Positions 23,185-36,208 of a DNA stretch of 64,000 bases are shown here, piece by piece. Numbering within the stretch: position 1 is the first letter of the stretch; every line of letters starts with the position of its first letter. The stretch spans positions 868,001-932,000 of the forward strand of contig CAUVYP010000579.1 in assembly GCA_963556195.1 (NCBI GenBank), read 5' to 3'. Made by a program: the position numbers and the translations under genes. Source of the DNA: Sepiola atlantica. Lineage: Eukaryota; Mollusca; Cephalopoda; Sepiida; Sepiolidae. The notes under the pieces were generated by a model, which worked only from the letters and a program-made list of their open reading frames with translations, had not been told where the DNA came from and did not search any database.

Positions 23185-24486
23185 TTGTTGATGTTTTGCG
23201 TATTCAGTTTGTATCGACATATCTCCGGGAGTACAAGAGCTGAACTTCTGAAACTTGGTACTTCAGTAGAAAATGTGTGTCCGCTAATGTCTGCAAAGTT
23301 TCGGAGCACAATTCTTATAAATGTGGAAGTTATAAACAAAAGCGATATCAACTTAAAATCGCACTAAATTTTGTTGATGTTTTGCGTATTCAGTTTGTAT
23401 CGACATATCTCCGAGAGTACAAGAGCTGAACTTCTGAAACTTGGTACTTCAGTAGAAAATGTGTGTCCGCTAATGTCTACAAAGTTTCGGAGCACAATTC
23501 TTATAAATGTGGAAGTTATTAACAAAAGACCTATCAACTTAAAATCGCACTAAATTTTGTTTATGTTTTGCGTATTCAGTTTGTATCGACATATCTCCGG
23601 GAGTACAAGAGCTGAACTTCTGAAACTTGGTACTTCAGTAGAAAATGTGTGTCCGCTAATGTCTGCAAAGTTTCAGAGCACAATTCTTATAAATGTGGAA
23701 GTTATAAACAAAAGCGATATCAACTTAAAATCGCACTAAATTTTGTTGATGTTTTGCGTATTCAGTTTGTATCGACATATCTCCGGGAGTACAAGAGCTG
23801 AACTTCTGAAACTTGGTACTTCAGTAGAAAATGTGTGTCCGCTAATGTCTGCAAAGTTTCGGAGCACAATTCTTATAAATGTGGAAGTTATAAACAAAAG
23901 CGATATCAACTTAAAATCGCACTAAATTTTGTTGATGTTTTGCGTATTCAGTTTGTATCGACATATCTCCGGGAGTACAAGAGCTGAACTTCTGAAACTT
24001 GGTACTTCAGTAGAAAATGTGTGTCCGCTAATGTCTGCAAAGTTTCGGAGCACAATTCTTATAAATGTGGAAGTTATTAACAAAAGACCTATCAACTTAA
24101 AATCGCACTAAATGTTGTTTATGTTTTGCGTATTCAGTTTGTATCGACATATCTCCGGGAGTACAAGAGCTGAACTTCTGAAACTTGGTACTTCAGTAGA
24201 AAATGTGTGTCCGCTAATGTCTGCAAAGTTTCGGAGCACAATTCTTATAAATGTGGAAGTTATTAACACAAGCGATATACCTTTTAAATCGCACTAAATT
24301 TTGTTGATGTTTTGCGTATTCAGTTTGTATCGACATATCTCCGGGAGTACAAGAGCTGAACTTCTGAAACTTGGTACTTCAGTAGAAAATGTGTGTCCGC
24401 TAATGTCTGCAAAGTTTCAGAGCACAATTCTTATAAATGTGGAAGTTATAAACACAAGCGATATCAACTTAAAATCGCACTAAATT
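23185..24486 (+). repeat. Seven-monomer linker a b' c* a b d+ f
   Basis: It resembles the linker at 9974 but lacks the s between c* and the second a, and has separate d+ and f. b' (23371) has a private GTCTACAAAG. The missing s is one of several single-monomer presence or absence differences between otherwise matching segments. Confidence 0.88.
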
Positions 24487-26719
24487 TTGTTGATGTTTTG
24501 CGAATTCAGTTTGTATCGACATATCTCCGGGAGTACAAGAGCTGAACTTCTGAAACTTGGTACTTCAGTAGAAAATGTGTGTCCGCTAATGTCTGCAAAG
24601 TTTCGGAGCACAATTCTTATAAATGTAGAAGTTATTAACAAAAGACCTATCAACTTTAAATCGCACTAAATTTTGTTTATGTTTTGCGTATTCAGTTTGT
24701 ATCGACCTATCTCCGGGAGTACAAGAGCTGACCTTCTGAAACTTCGTACATCAGTAGAAAATGTGTGTCCGCTATTGTCTGCAAAGTTTCGGAGCACAAT
24801 TCTCATAAATGTGGAAGTTATAAACGAAAGCGATATCAACTTAAAATCGCACTAAATTTTGTTGATGTTTTGCGTATTCAGTTTGTATCGACATATCTCC
24901 GGGAGTACAAGAGCTGAACTTCTGAAACTTGGTACTTCAGTAGAAAATGTGTGTCCGCTAATGTCTGCAAAGTTACGGAGCACAATTCTTATAAATGTGG
25001 AAGTTATAAACACAAGCGATATCAACTTAAAATCGCACTAAATTTTGTTGATGTTTTGCGTATTCAGTTTGTATCGACATATCTCCGGGAGTACAAGAGC
25101 TGAACTTCTGAAACTTGGTACTTCAGTAGAAAATGTGTGTCCGCTAATGTCTGCAAAGTTTCAGAGCACAATTTGTATAAATGTGGAAGTTATAAACACA
25201 AGCGATATCAACTTAAAATCCCACTAAATTTTGTTGATGTTTTGCGTATTCAGTTTGTATCGACATATCTCCGGGAGTACAAGAGCTGAACTTCTGAAAC
25301 TTGGTACTTCTAGTAGGAAATGTGTGTCCGCTAATGTCTGCAAAGTTTCGGAGCACAATTCTTATAAATGTGGAAGTTATAAACAAAAGCGATATCAACT
25401 TAAAATCGCACTAAATTTTGTTGATGTTTTGCGTATTCAGTTTGTATCGACATATCTCCGAGAGTACAAGAGCTGAACTTCTGAAACTTGGTACTTCAGT
25501 AGAAAATGTGTGTCCGCTAATGTCTGCAAAGTTTCGGAGCACAATTCTTATAAATGTGGAAGTTATTAACAAAAGACCTATCAACTTAAAATCGCACTAA
25601 ATTTTGTTTATGTTTTGCGTATTCAGTTTGTATCGACATATCTCCGGGAGTACAAAAGCTGAACTTCTGAAACTTGGTACTTCAGTAGAAAATGTGTGTC
25701 CGCTATTGTCTGCAAAGTTTCAGAGCACAATTCTTATAAATGTGGAAGTTATAAACAAAAGCGATATCAACTTAAAATCGCACTAAATTTTGTTGATGTT
25801 TTGCGTATTCAGTTTGTATCGACATATCTCCGGGAGTACAAGAGCTGAACTTCTGAAACTTGGTACTTCAATAGAAAATGTGTGTCCGCTAATGTCTGCA
25901 AAGTTTCAGAGCACAATTTGTATAAATGTGGAAGTTATAAACACAAGCGATATCAACTTAAAATCGCACTAAATTTTGTTGATGTTTTGCGTATTCAGTT
26001 TGTATCGACATATCTCCGGGAGTACAAGAGCTTAACTTCTGAAACTTGGTACTTCAGTAGAAAATGTGTGTCCGCTAATGTCTGCAAAGTTTCGGAGCAC
26101 AATTCTTATAAATGTGGAAGTTATAAACAAAAGCGATATCAACTTAAAATCGCACTAAATTTTGTTGATGTTTTGCGTATTCAGTTTGTATCGACATATC
26201 TCCGGGAGTACAAGAGCTGAACTTCTGAAACTTGATACTTCAGTAGAAAATGTGTGTCCGCTAATGTCTGCAAAGTTTCGGAGCACAATTCTTATAAATG
26301 TGGAAGTTATTAACAAAAGACCTATCAACTTAAAATCGCACTAAATGTTGTTTATGTTTTGCGTATTCAGTTTGTATCGACATATCTCCGGGAGTACAAG
26401 AGCTGAACTTCTGAAACTTGGTACTTCAGTAGAAAATGTGTGTCCGCTAATGTCTGCAAAGTTTCGGAGCACAATTCTTATAAATGTGGAAGTTATTAAC
26501 ACAAGCGATATACCTTTTAAATCGCACTAAATTTTGTTGATGTTTTGCGTATTCAGTTTGTATCGACATATCTCCGGGAGTACAAGAGCTGAACTTCTGA
26601 AACTTGGTACTTCAGTAGAAAATGTGTGTCCGCTAATGTCTGCAAAGTTTCAGAGCACAATTCTTATAAATGTGGAAGTTATAAACACAAGCGATATCAA
26701 CTTAAAATCGCACTAAATT
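24487..26719 (+). repeat. 12-monomer t-module unit (2,233 bp)
   Basis: The order is l x r s t b' c* s a b d+ f. It carries the t-module markers GACCTATCTCC, CTTCTAGTAGG, GTACAAAAGC, CTTCAATAG and CTTGATACT. c* has an extra CTATTG change, also found at 35651 and 40674, linking this copy to those units and separating it from 12393 and 16301. The a monomer (25976) has GAGCTTAAC instead of GAGCTGAAC, which puts a stop in the usual frame. Confidence 0.92.
25231..25417 (+). repeat. 187-bp t monomer (T insertion)
   Basis: It has the CTTCTAGTAGG insertion in the s-t-b' context. The base just before it differs from other copies: the preceding monomer ends AAATCCCACTAA instead of AAATCGCACTAA. Confidence 0.95.
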
Positions 26720-27836
26720 TTGTTGATGTTTTGCGAATTCAGTTTGTATCGACATATCTCCGGGAGTACAAGAGCTGAACTTCTGAAACTTGGTACTTCA
26801 GTAGAAAATGTGTGTCCGCTAATGTCTGCAAAGTTTCGGAGCACAATTCTTATAAATGTAGAAGTTATTAACAAAAGACCTATCAACTTTAAATCGCACT
26901 AAATTTTGTTTATGTTTTGCGTATTCAGTTTGTATCGACATATCTCCGGGAGTACAAGAGCTGACCTTCTGAAACTTCGTACATCAGTAGAAAATGTGTG
27001 TCCGCTATTGTCTGCAAAGTTTCGGAGCACAATTCTCATAAATGTGGAAGTTATAAACGAAAGCGATATCAACTTAAAATCGCACTAAATTTTGTTGATG
27101 TTTTGCGTATTCAGTTTGTATCGACATATCTCCGGGAGTACAAGAGCTGAACTTCTGAAACTTGGTACTTCAGTAGAAAATGTGTGTCCGCTAATGTCTG
27201 CAAAGTTACGGAGCACAATTCTTATAAATGTGGAAGTTATAAACACAAGCGATATCAACTTAAAATCGCACTAAATTTTGTTGATGTTTTGCGTATTCAG
27301 TTTGTATCGACATATCTCCGGGAGTACAAGAGCTGAACTTCTGAAACTTGGTACTTCAGTAGAAAATGTGTGTCCGCTAATGTCTGCAAAGTTTCGGAGC
27401 ACAATTCTTATAAATGTGGAAGTTATTAACAAAAGACCTATCAACTTTAAATCGCACTAAATTTTGTTTATGTTTTGCGTATTCAGTTTGTATCGACATA
27501 TCTCCGGGAGTACAAGAGCTGACCTTCTGAAACTTCGTACATCAGTAGAAAATGTGTGTCCGCTATTGTCTGCAAAGTTACAGAGCACAATTCTTATAAA
27601 TGTGGAAGTTATAAACACAAGCGATATCAACTTAAAATCGCACTAAATTTTGTTGATGTTTTGCGTATTCAGTTTGTATCGACATATCTCCGGGAGTACA
27701 AGAGCTGAACTTCTGAAACTTGGTACTTCAGTAGAAAATGTGTGTCCGCTAATGTCTGCAAAGTTTCAGAGCACAATTTGACTATAATGTGGAAGTTATA
27801 AACACAAGCGATATCAACTTAAAATCGCACTAAATT
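26720..27836 (+). repeat. Truncated copy of the l x r unit: l x r o m n (1,117 bp)
   Basis: It begins like the preceding 12-monomer unit and then switches after r to o-m-n. The x (26906) has CATATCTCC where the 24673 copy has CCTATCTCC. The r-o-m-n run is repeated at 29883-30627, so it belongs with the following 15-monomer duplication. Confidence 0.9.
27650..27836 (+). repeat. 187-bp n monomer
   Basis: It carries the standard n indel and ends the r-o-m-n run. Confidence 0.95.
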
Positions 27837-30627
27837 TTGTTGATGTTTTGCGTATTCAGTTTGTATCGACATATCTCCGGGAGTACAAGAGCTGAACTTC
27901 TGAAACTTGGTACTTCAGTAGAAAATGTGTGTCCGCTAATGTCTGCAAAGTTTCGGAGCACAATTCTTATAAATGTGGAAGTTATAAACAAAAGCGATAT
28001 CAACTTAAAATCGCACTAAATTTTGTTGATGTTTTGCGTATTCAGTTTGTATCGACATATCTCCGGGAGTACAAGAGCTGAACTTCTGAAACTTGGTACT
28101 TCAGTAGAAAATGTGTGTCCGCTAATGTCTGCAAAGTTTCGGAGCACAATTCTTATAAATGTGGAAGTTATTAACAAAAGACCTATCAACTTAAAATCGC
28201 ACTAAATTTTGTTTATGTTTTGCGTATTCAGTTTGTATCGACATATCTCCGGGAGTACAAGAGCTGAACTTCTGAAACTTGGTACTTCAGTAGAAAATGT
28301 GTGTCCGCTAATGTCTGCAAAGTTTCGGAGCACAATTCTTATAAATGTGGAAGTTATAAACAAAAGCGATATCAACTTAAAATCGCACTAAATTTTGTTG
28401 ATGTTTTGCGTATTCAGTTTGTATCGACATATCTCCGGGAGTACAAGAGCTGAACTTCTGAAACTTGGTACTTCAGTAGAAAATGTGTGTCCGCTAATGT
28501 CTGCAAAGTTTCGGAGCACAATTCTTATAAATGTGGAAGTTATTAACACAAGCGATATACCTTTTAAATCGCACTAAATTTTGTTGATGTTTTGCGTATT
28601 CAGTTTGTATCGACATATCTCCGGGAGTACAAGAGCTGAACTTCTGAAACTTGGTACTTCAGTAGAAAGTGTGTGTCCGCTAATGTCTGCAAAGTTTCAG
28701 AGCACAATTCTTATAAATGTGGAAGTTATAAACAAAAGCGATATCAACTTAAAATCGCACTAAATTTTGTTGATGTTTTGCGTAGTCAGTTTGTATCGAC
28801 ATATCTCCGGGAGTACAAGAGCTGAACTTCTGAAACTTGGTACTTCAGTAGAAAATGTGTGTCCGCTAATGTCTGCAAAGTTTCAGAGCACAATTCTTAT
28901 AAATGTGGAAGTTATAAACACAAGCGATATCAACTTAAAATCGCACTAAATTTTGCAGATGTTTTGCGAATTCAGTTTGTATCGACATATCTCCGGGAGT
29001 ACAAGAGCTGAACTTCTGAAACTTGGTACTTCAGTAGAAAATGTGTGTCCGCTAATGTCTGCAAAGTTTCGGAGCACAATTCTTATAAATGTGGAAGTTA
29101 TTAACAAAAGACCTATCAACTTTAAATCGCACTAAATTTTGTTTATGTTTTGCGTATTCAGTTTGTATCGACATATCTCCGGGAGTACAAGAGCTGACCT
29201 TCTGAAACTTCGTACATCAGTAGAAAATGTGTGTCCGCTATTGTCTGCAAAGTTTCGGAGCACAATTCTTATAAATGTGGAAGTTATAAACAAAAGCGAT
29301 ATCAACTTTAAATCGCACTAACTTTTGTTGATGTTTTGCGTATTCAGTTTGTATCGACATATCTCCGGGAGTACAAGAGCTGAGCTTCTGAAACTTGGTA
29401 CTTCAGTAGAAAATGTGTGTCCGCTAATGTCTGCAAAGTTACAGAGCACAATTCTTATAAATGTGGAAGTTATAAACACAAGCGATATCAACTTAAAATC
29501 GCACTAAATTTTGTTGATGTTTTGCGTATTCAGTTTGTATCGACATATCTCCGGTAGTACAAGAGCTGAACTTCTGAAACTTGGTACTTCAGTAGAAAAT
29601 GTGTGTCCGCTAATGTCTGCAAAGTTTCGGAGCACAATTCTTATAAATGTGGAAGTTATAAACAAAAGCGATATCAACTTAAAATCGCACTAAATTTTGT
29701 TGATGTTTTGCGTATTCAGTTTGTATCGACATATCTCCGGGAGTACAAGAGCTGAACTTCTGAAACTTGGTACTTCAGTAGAAAATGTGTGTCCGCTAAT
29801 GTCTGCAAAGTTTCGGAGCACAATTCTTATAAATGTGGAAGTTATTAACACAAGCGATATACCTTTTAAATCGCACTAAATTTTGTTGATGTTTTGCGTA
29901 TTCAGTTTGTATCGACATATCTCCGGGAGTACAAGAGCTGAACTTCTGAAACTTGGTACTTCAGTAGAAAATGTGTGTCCGCTAATGTCTGCAAAGTTAC
30001 GGAGCACAATTCTTATAAATGTGGAAGTTATAAACACAAGCGATATCAACTTAAAATCGCACTAAATTTTGTTGATGTTTTGCGTATTCAGTTTGTATCG
30101 ACATATCTCCGGGAGTACAAGAGCTGAACTTCTGAAACTTGGTACTTCAGTAGAAAATGTGTGTCCGCTAATGTCTGCAAAGTTTCGGAGCACAATTCTT
30201 ATAAATGTGGAAGTTATTAACAAAAGACCTATCAACTTTAAATCGCACTAAATTTTGTTTATGTTTTGCGTATTCAGTTTGTATCGACATATCTCCGGGA
30301 GTACAAGAGCTGACCTTCTGAAACTTCGTACATCAGTAGAAAATGTGTGTCCGCTATTGTCTGCAAAGTTACAGAGCACAATTCTTATAAATGTGGAAGT
30401 TATAAACACAAGCGATATCAACTTAAAATCGCACTAAATTTTGTTGATGTTTTGCGTATTCAGTTTGTATCGACATATCTCCGGGAGTACAAGAGCTGAA
30501 CTTCTGAAACTTGGTACTTCAGTAGAAAATGTGTGTCCGCTAATGTCTGCAAAGTTTCAGAGCACAATTTGACTATAATGTGGAAGTTATAAACACAAGC
30601 GATATCAACTTAAAATCGCACTAAATT
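27837..30627 (+). repeat. 15-monomer unit, copy 1 (2,791 bp)
   Basis: The order is a b c d e f g h p q d r o m n. The offset to copy 2 is 2,791 bp. It shares GTAGAAAGTGTG in e and GCGTAGTCAG in f with copy 2. A private A to C follows the TAA of h at 29322 (CACTAACTTTTG). The tail r-o-m-n is the same as that at 27092-27836. Confidence 0.92.
30441..30627 (+). repeat. 187-bp n monomer, last in the window
   Basis: It has the n indel. No n monomer occurs in the remaining 33 kb, where s fills comparable positions. Confidence 0.95.
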
Positions 30628-32673
30628 TTGTTGATGTTTTGCGTATTCAGTTTGTATCGACATATCTCCGGGAGTACAAGAGCTGAACTTCTGAAACTTG
30701 GTACTTCAGTAGAAAATGTGTGTCCGCTAATGTCTGCAAAGTTTCGGAGCACAATTCTTATAAATGTGGAAGTTATAAACAAAAGCGATATCAACTTAAA
30801 ATCGCACTAAATTTTGTTGATGTTTTGCGTATTCAGTTTGTATCGACATATCTCCGGGAGTACAAGAGCTGAACTTCTGAAACTTGGTACTTCAGTAGAA
30901 AATGTGTGTCCGCTAATGTCTGCAAAGTTTCGGAGCACAATTCTTATAAATGTGGAAGTTATTAACAAAAGACCTATCAACTTAAAATCGCACTAAATTT
31001 TGTTTATGTTTTGCGTATTCAGTTTGTATCGACATATCTCCGGGAGTACAAGAGCTGAACTTCTGAAACTTGGTACTTCAGTAGAAAATGTGTGTCCGCT
31101 AATGTCTGCAAAGTTTCGGAGCACAATTCTTATAAATGTGGAAGTTATAAACAAAAGCGATATCAACTTAAAATCGCACTAAATTTTGTTGATGTTTTGC
31201 GTATTCAGTTTGTATCGACATATCTCCGGGAGTACAAGAGCTGAACTTCTGAAACTTGGTACTTCAGTAGAAAATGTGTGTCCGCTAATGTCTGCAAAGT
31301 TTCGGAGCACAATTCTTATAAATGTGGAAGTTATTAACACAAGCGATATACCTTTTAAATCGCACTAAATTTTGTTGATGTTTTGCGTATTCAGTTTGTA
31401 TCGACATATCTCCGGGAGTACAAGAGCTGAACTTCTGAAACTTGGTACTTCAGTAGAAAGTGTGTGTCCGCTAATGTCTGCAAAGTTTCAGAGCACAATT
31501 CTTATAAATGTGGAAGTTATAAACAAAAGCGATATCAACTTAAAATCGCACTAAATTTTGTTGATGTTTTGCGTAGTCAGTTTGTATCGACATATCTCCG
31601 GGAGTACAAGAGCTGAACTTCTGAAACTTGGTACTTCAGTAGAAAATGTGTGTCCGCTAATGTCTGCAAAGTTTCAGAGCACAATTCTTATAAATGTGGA
31701 AGTTATAAACACAAGCGATATCAACTTAAAATCGCACTAAATTTTGCAGATGTTTTGCGAATTCAGTTTGTATCGACATATCTCCGGGAGTACAAGAGCT
31801 GAACTTCTGAAACTTGGTACTTCAGTAGAAAATGTGTGTCCGCTAATGTCTGCAAAGTTTCGGAGCACAATTCTTATAAATGTGGAAGTTATTAACAAAA
31901 GACCTATCAACTTTAAATCGCACTAAATTTTGTTGATGTTTTGCGTATTCAGTTTGTATCGACATATCTCCGGGAGTACAAGAGCTGACCTTCTGAAACT
32001 TCGTACATCAGTAGAAAATGTGTGTCCGCTATTGTCTGCAAAGTTTCGGAGCACAATTCTTATAAATGTGGAAGTTATAAACAAAAGCGATATCAACTTT
32101 AAATCGCACTAAATTTTGTTGATGTTTTGCGTATTCAGTTTGTATCGACATATCTCCGGGAGTACAAGAGCTGAGCTTCTGAAACTTGGTACTTCAGTAG
32201 AAAATGTGTGTCCGCTAATGTCTGCAAAGTTACAGAGCACAATTCTTATAAATGTGGAAGTTATAAACACAAGCGATATCAACTTAAAATCGCACTAAAT
32301 TTTGTTGATGTTTTGCGTATTCAGTTTGTATCGACATATCTCCGGTAGTACAAGAGCTGAACTTCTGAAACTTGGTACTTCAGTAGAAAATGTGTGTCCG
32401 CTAATGTCTGCAAAGTTTCGGAGCACAATTCTTATAAATGTGGAAGTTATAAACAAAAGCGATATCAACTTAAAATCGCACTAAATTTTGTTGATGTTTT
32501 GCGTATTCAGTTTGTATCGACATATCTCCGGGAGTACAAGAGCTGAACTTCTGAAACTTGGTACTTCAGTAGAAAATGTGTGTCCGCTAATGTCTGCAAA
32601 GTTTCGGAGCACAATTCTTATAAATGTGGAAGTTATTAACACAAGCGATATACCTTTTAAATCGCACTAAATT
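30628..32673 (+). repeat. 15-monomer unit, copy 2, partial (11 monomers)
   Basis: The order is a b c d e f g h p q d. It then diverges into u s a b', where copy 1 has r o m n. Its last eight monomers are also the start of the 27-monomer unit beginning at 31186, so the two duplications are nested. The h at 31930 has the TTGTTGATG leader in place of the usual TTGTTTATG. Confidence 0.9.
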
Positions 32674-35600
32674 TTGTTGATGTTTTGCGTATTCAGTTTG
32701 TATCGACATATCTCCGGGAGTACAAGAGCTGAACTTCTGAAACTTGGTACTTCAGTAGAAAATGTGTGTCCGCTAATGTCTGCGAAGTTTCAGAGCACAA
32801 TTCTTATAAATGTGGAAGTTATAAACAAAAGCGATATCAACTTAAAATCGCACTAAATTTTGTTGATGTTTTGCGTATTCAGTTTGTATCGACATATCTC
32901 CGGGAGTACAAGAGCTGAACTTCTGAAACTTGGTACTTCAGTAGAAAATGTGTGTCCGCTAATGTCTGCAAAGTTTCAGAGCACAATTTGTATAAATGTG
33001 GAAGTTATAAACACAAGCGATATCAACTTAAAATCGCACTAAATTTTGTTGATGTTTTGCGTATTCAGTTTGTATCGACATATCTCCGGGAGTACAAGAG
33101 CTGAACTTCTGAAACTTGGTACTTCAGTAGAAAATGTGTGTCCGCTAATGTCTGCAAAGTTTCGGAGCACAATTCTTATAAATGTGGAAGTTATAAACAA
33201 AAGCGATATCAACTTAAAATCGCACTAAATTTTGTTGATGTTTTGCGTATTCAGTTTGTATCGACATATCTCCGAGAGTACAAGAGCTGAACTTCTGAAA
33301 CTTGGTACTTCAGTAGAAAATGTGTGTCCGCTAATGTCTGCAAAGTTTCGGAGCACAATTCTTATAAATGTGGAAGTTATTAACAAAAGACCTATCAACT
33401 TAAAATCGCACTAAATTTTGTTTATGTTTTGCGTATTCAGTTTGTATCGACATATCTCCGGGAGTACAAGAGCTGAACTTCTGAAACTTGGTACTTCAGT
33501 AGAAAATGTGTGTCCGCTAATGTCTGCAAAGTTTCAGAGCACAATTCTTATAAATGTGGAAGTTATAAACAAAAGCGATATCAACTTAAAATCGCACTAA
33601 ATTTTGTTGATGTTTTGCGTATTCAGTTTGTATCGACATATCTCCGGGAGTACAAGAGCTGAACTTCTGAAACTTGGTACTTCAGTAGAAAATGTGTGTC
33701 CGCTAATGTCTGCAAAGTTTCAGAGCACAATTTGTATAAATGTGGAAGTTATAAACACAAGCGATATCAACTTAAAATCGCACTAAATTTTGTTGATGTT
33801 TTGCGTATTCAGTTTGTATCGACATATCTCCGGGAGTACAAGAGCTGAACTTCTGAAACTTGGTACTTCAGTAGAAAATGTGTGTCCGCTAATGTCTGCA
33901 AAGTTTCGGAGCACAATTCTTATAAATGTGGAAGTTATAAACAAAAGCGATATCAACTTAAAATCGCACTAAATTTTGTTGATGTTTTGCGTATTCAGTT
34001 TGTATCGACATATCTCCGGGAGTACAAGAGCTGAACTTCTGAAACTTGGTACTTCAGTAGAAAATGTGTGTCCGCTAATGTCTGCAAAGTTTCGGAGCAC
34101 AATTCTTATAAATGTGGAAGTTATTAACAAAAGACCTATCAACTTAAAATCGCACTAAATGTTGTTTATGTTTTGCGTATTCAGTTTGTATCGACATATC
34201 TCCGGGAGTACAAGAGCTGAACTTCTGAAACTTGGTACTTCAGTAGAAAATGTGTGTCCGCTAATGTCTGCAAAGTTTCGGAGCACAATTCTTATAAATG
34301 TGGAAGTTATTAACACAAGCGATATACCTTTTAAATCGCACTAAATTTTGTTGATGTTTTGCGTATTCAGTTTGTATCGACATATCTCCGGGAGTACAAG
34401 AGCTGAACTTCTGAAACTTGGTACTTCAGTAGAAAATGTGTGTCCGCTAATGTCTGCAAAGTTTCAGAGCACAATTCTTATAAATGTGGAAGTTATAAAC
34501 ACAAGCGATATCAACTTAAAATCGCACTAAATTTTGTTGATGTTTTGCGAATTCAGTTTGTATCGACATATCTCCGGGAGTACAAGAGCTGAACTTCTGA
34601 AACTTGGTACTTCAGTAGAAAATGTGTGTCCGCTAATGTCTGCAAAGTTTCGGAGCACAATTCTTATAAATGTAGAAGTTATTAACAAAAGACCTATCAA
34701 CTTTAAATCGCACTAAATTTTGTTTATGTTTTGCGTATTCAGTTTGTATCGACCTATCTCCGGGAGTACAAGAGCTGACCTTCTGAAACTTCGTACATCA
34801 GTAGAAAATGTGTGTCCGCTATTGTCTGCAAAGTTTCGGAGCACAATTCTCATAAATGTGGAAGTTATAAACGAAAGCGATATCAACTTAAAATCGCACT
34901 AAATTTTGTTGATGTTTTGCGTATTCAGTTTGTATCGACATATCTCCGGGAGTACAAGAGCTGAACTTCTGAAACTTGGTACTTCAGTAGAAAATGTGTG
35001 TCCGCTAATGTGTGCAAAGTTACGGAGCACAATTCTTATAAATGTGGAAGTTATAAACACAAGCGATATCAACTTAAAATCGCACTAAATTTTGTTGATG
35101 TTTTGCGTATTCAGTTTGTATCGACATATCTCCGGGAGTACAAGAGCTGAACTTCTGAAACTTGGTACTTCAGTAGAAAATGTGTGTCCGCTAATGTCTG
35201 CAAAGTTTCAGAGCACAATTTGTATAAATGTGGAAGTTATAAACACAAGCGATATCAACTTAAAATCGCACTAAATTTTGTTGATGTTTTGCGTATTCAG
35301 TTTGTATCGACATATCTCCGGGAGTAAAAGAGCTGAACTTCTGAAACTTGGTACTTCTAGTAGGAAATGTGTGTCCGCTAATGTCTGCAAAGTTTCGGAG
35401 CACAATTCTTATAAATGTGGAAGTTATAAACAAAAGCGATATCAACTTAAAATCGCACTAAATTTTGTTGATGTTTTGCGTATTCAGTTTGTATCGACAT
35501 ATCTCCGAGAGTACAAGAGCTGAACTTCTGAAACTTGGTACTTCAGTAGAAAATGTGTGTCCGCTAATGTCTGCAAAGTTTCGGAGCACAATTCTTATAA

Positions 35601-36208
35601 ATGTGGAAGTTATTAACAAAAGACCTATCAACTTAAAATCGCACTAAATGTTGTTTATGTTTTGCGTATTCAGTTTGTATCGACATATCTCCGGGAGTAC
35701 AAAAGCTGAACTTCTGAAACTTGGTACTTCAGTAGAAAATGTGTGTCCGCTATTGTCTGCAAAGTTTCAGAGCACAATTCTTATAAATGTGGAAGTTATA
35801 AACAAAAGCGATATCAACTTAAAATCGCACTAAATTTTGTTGATGTTTTGCGTATTCAGTTTGTATCGACATATCTCCGGGAGTACAAGAGCTGAACTTC
35901 TGAAACTTGGTACTTCAATAGAAAATGTGTGTCCGCTAATGTCTGCAAAGTTTCAGAGCACAATTTGTATAAATGTGGAAGTTATAAACACAAGCGATAT
36001 CAACTTAAAATCGCACTAAATTTTGTTGATGTTTTGCGTATTCAGTTTGTATCGACATATCTCCGGGAGTACAAGAGCTGAACTTCTGAAACTTGGTACT
36101 TCAGTAGAAAATGTGTGTCCGCTAATGTCTGCAAAGTTTCGGAGCACAATTCTTATAAATGTGGAAGTTATAAACAAAAGCGATATCAACTTAAAATCGC
36201 ACTAAATT
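31186..36208 (+). repeat. 27-monomer unit, recent duplication copy 1 (5,023 bp)
   Basis: The order is d e f g h p q d u s a b' c* s a b d+ f l x r s t b' c* s a. Rare changes shared with the next copy include AATGTGTGCAAAG in r (34906), GGGAGTAAAAGAG in t (35278) and an ATGTTGTTT leader on the last c* (35651). At the translated level I see only one monomer differing between the two copies, the h leader (31930 versus 36953). This is probably the youngest large duplication in the window. Confidence 0.95.
35278..35464 (+). repeat. 187-bp t monomer with extra C to A change
   Basis: It has the T insertion of the t class plus GGGAGTAAAAGAG in the conserved core, shared only with the t at 40301. 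Confidence 0.95.

Noticed and set aside
25882..26220. 112-codon frame across two monomers
   Set aside because: The third forward frame has a single TGA per monomer (AGC TGA ACT). In the monomer at 25976 it is mutated to TTA, so the frame simply runs through two repeats. The same accident lengthens the frame at 41615-41848.
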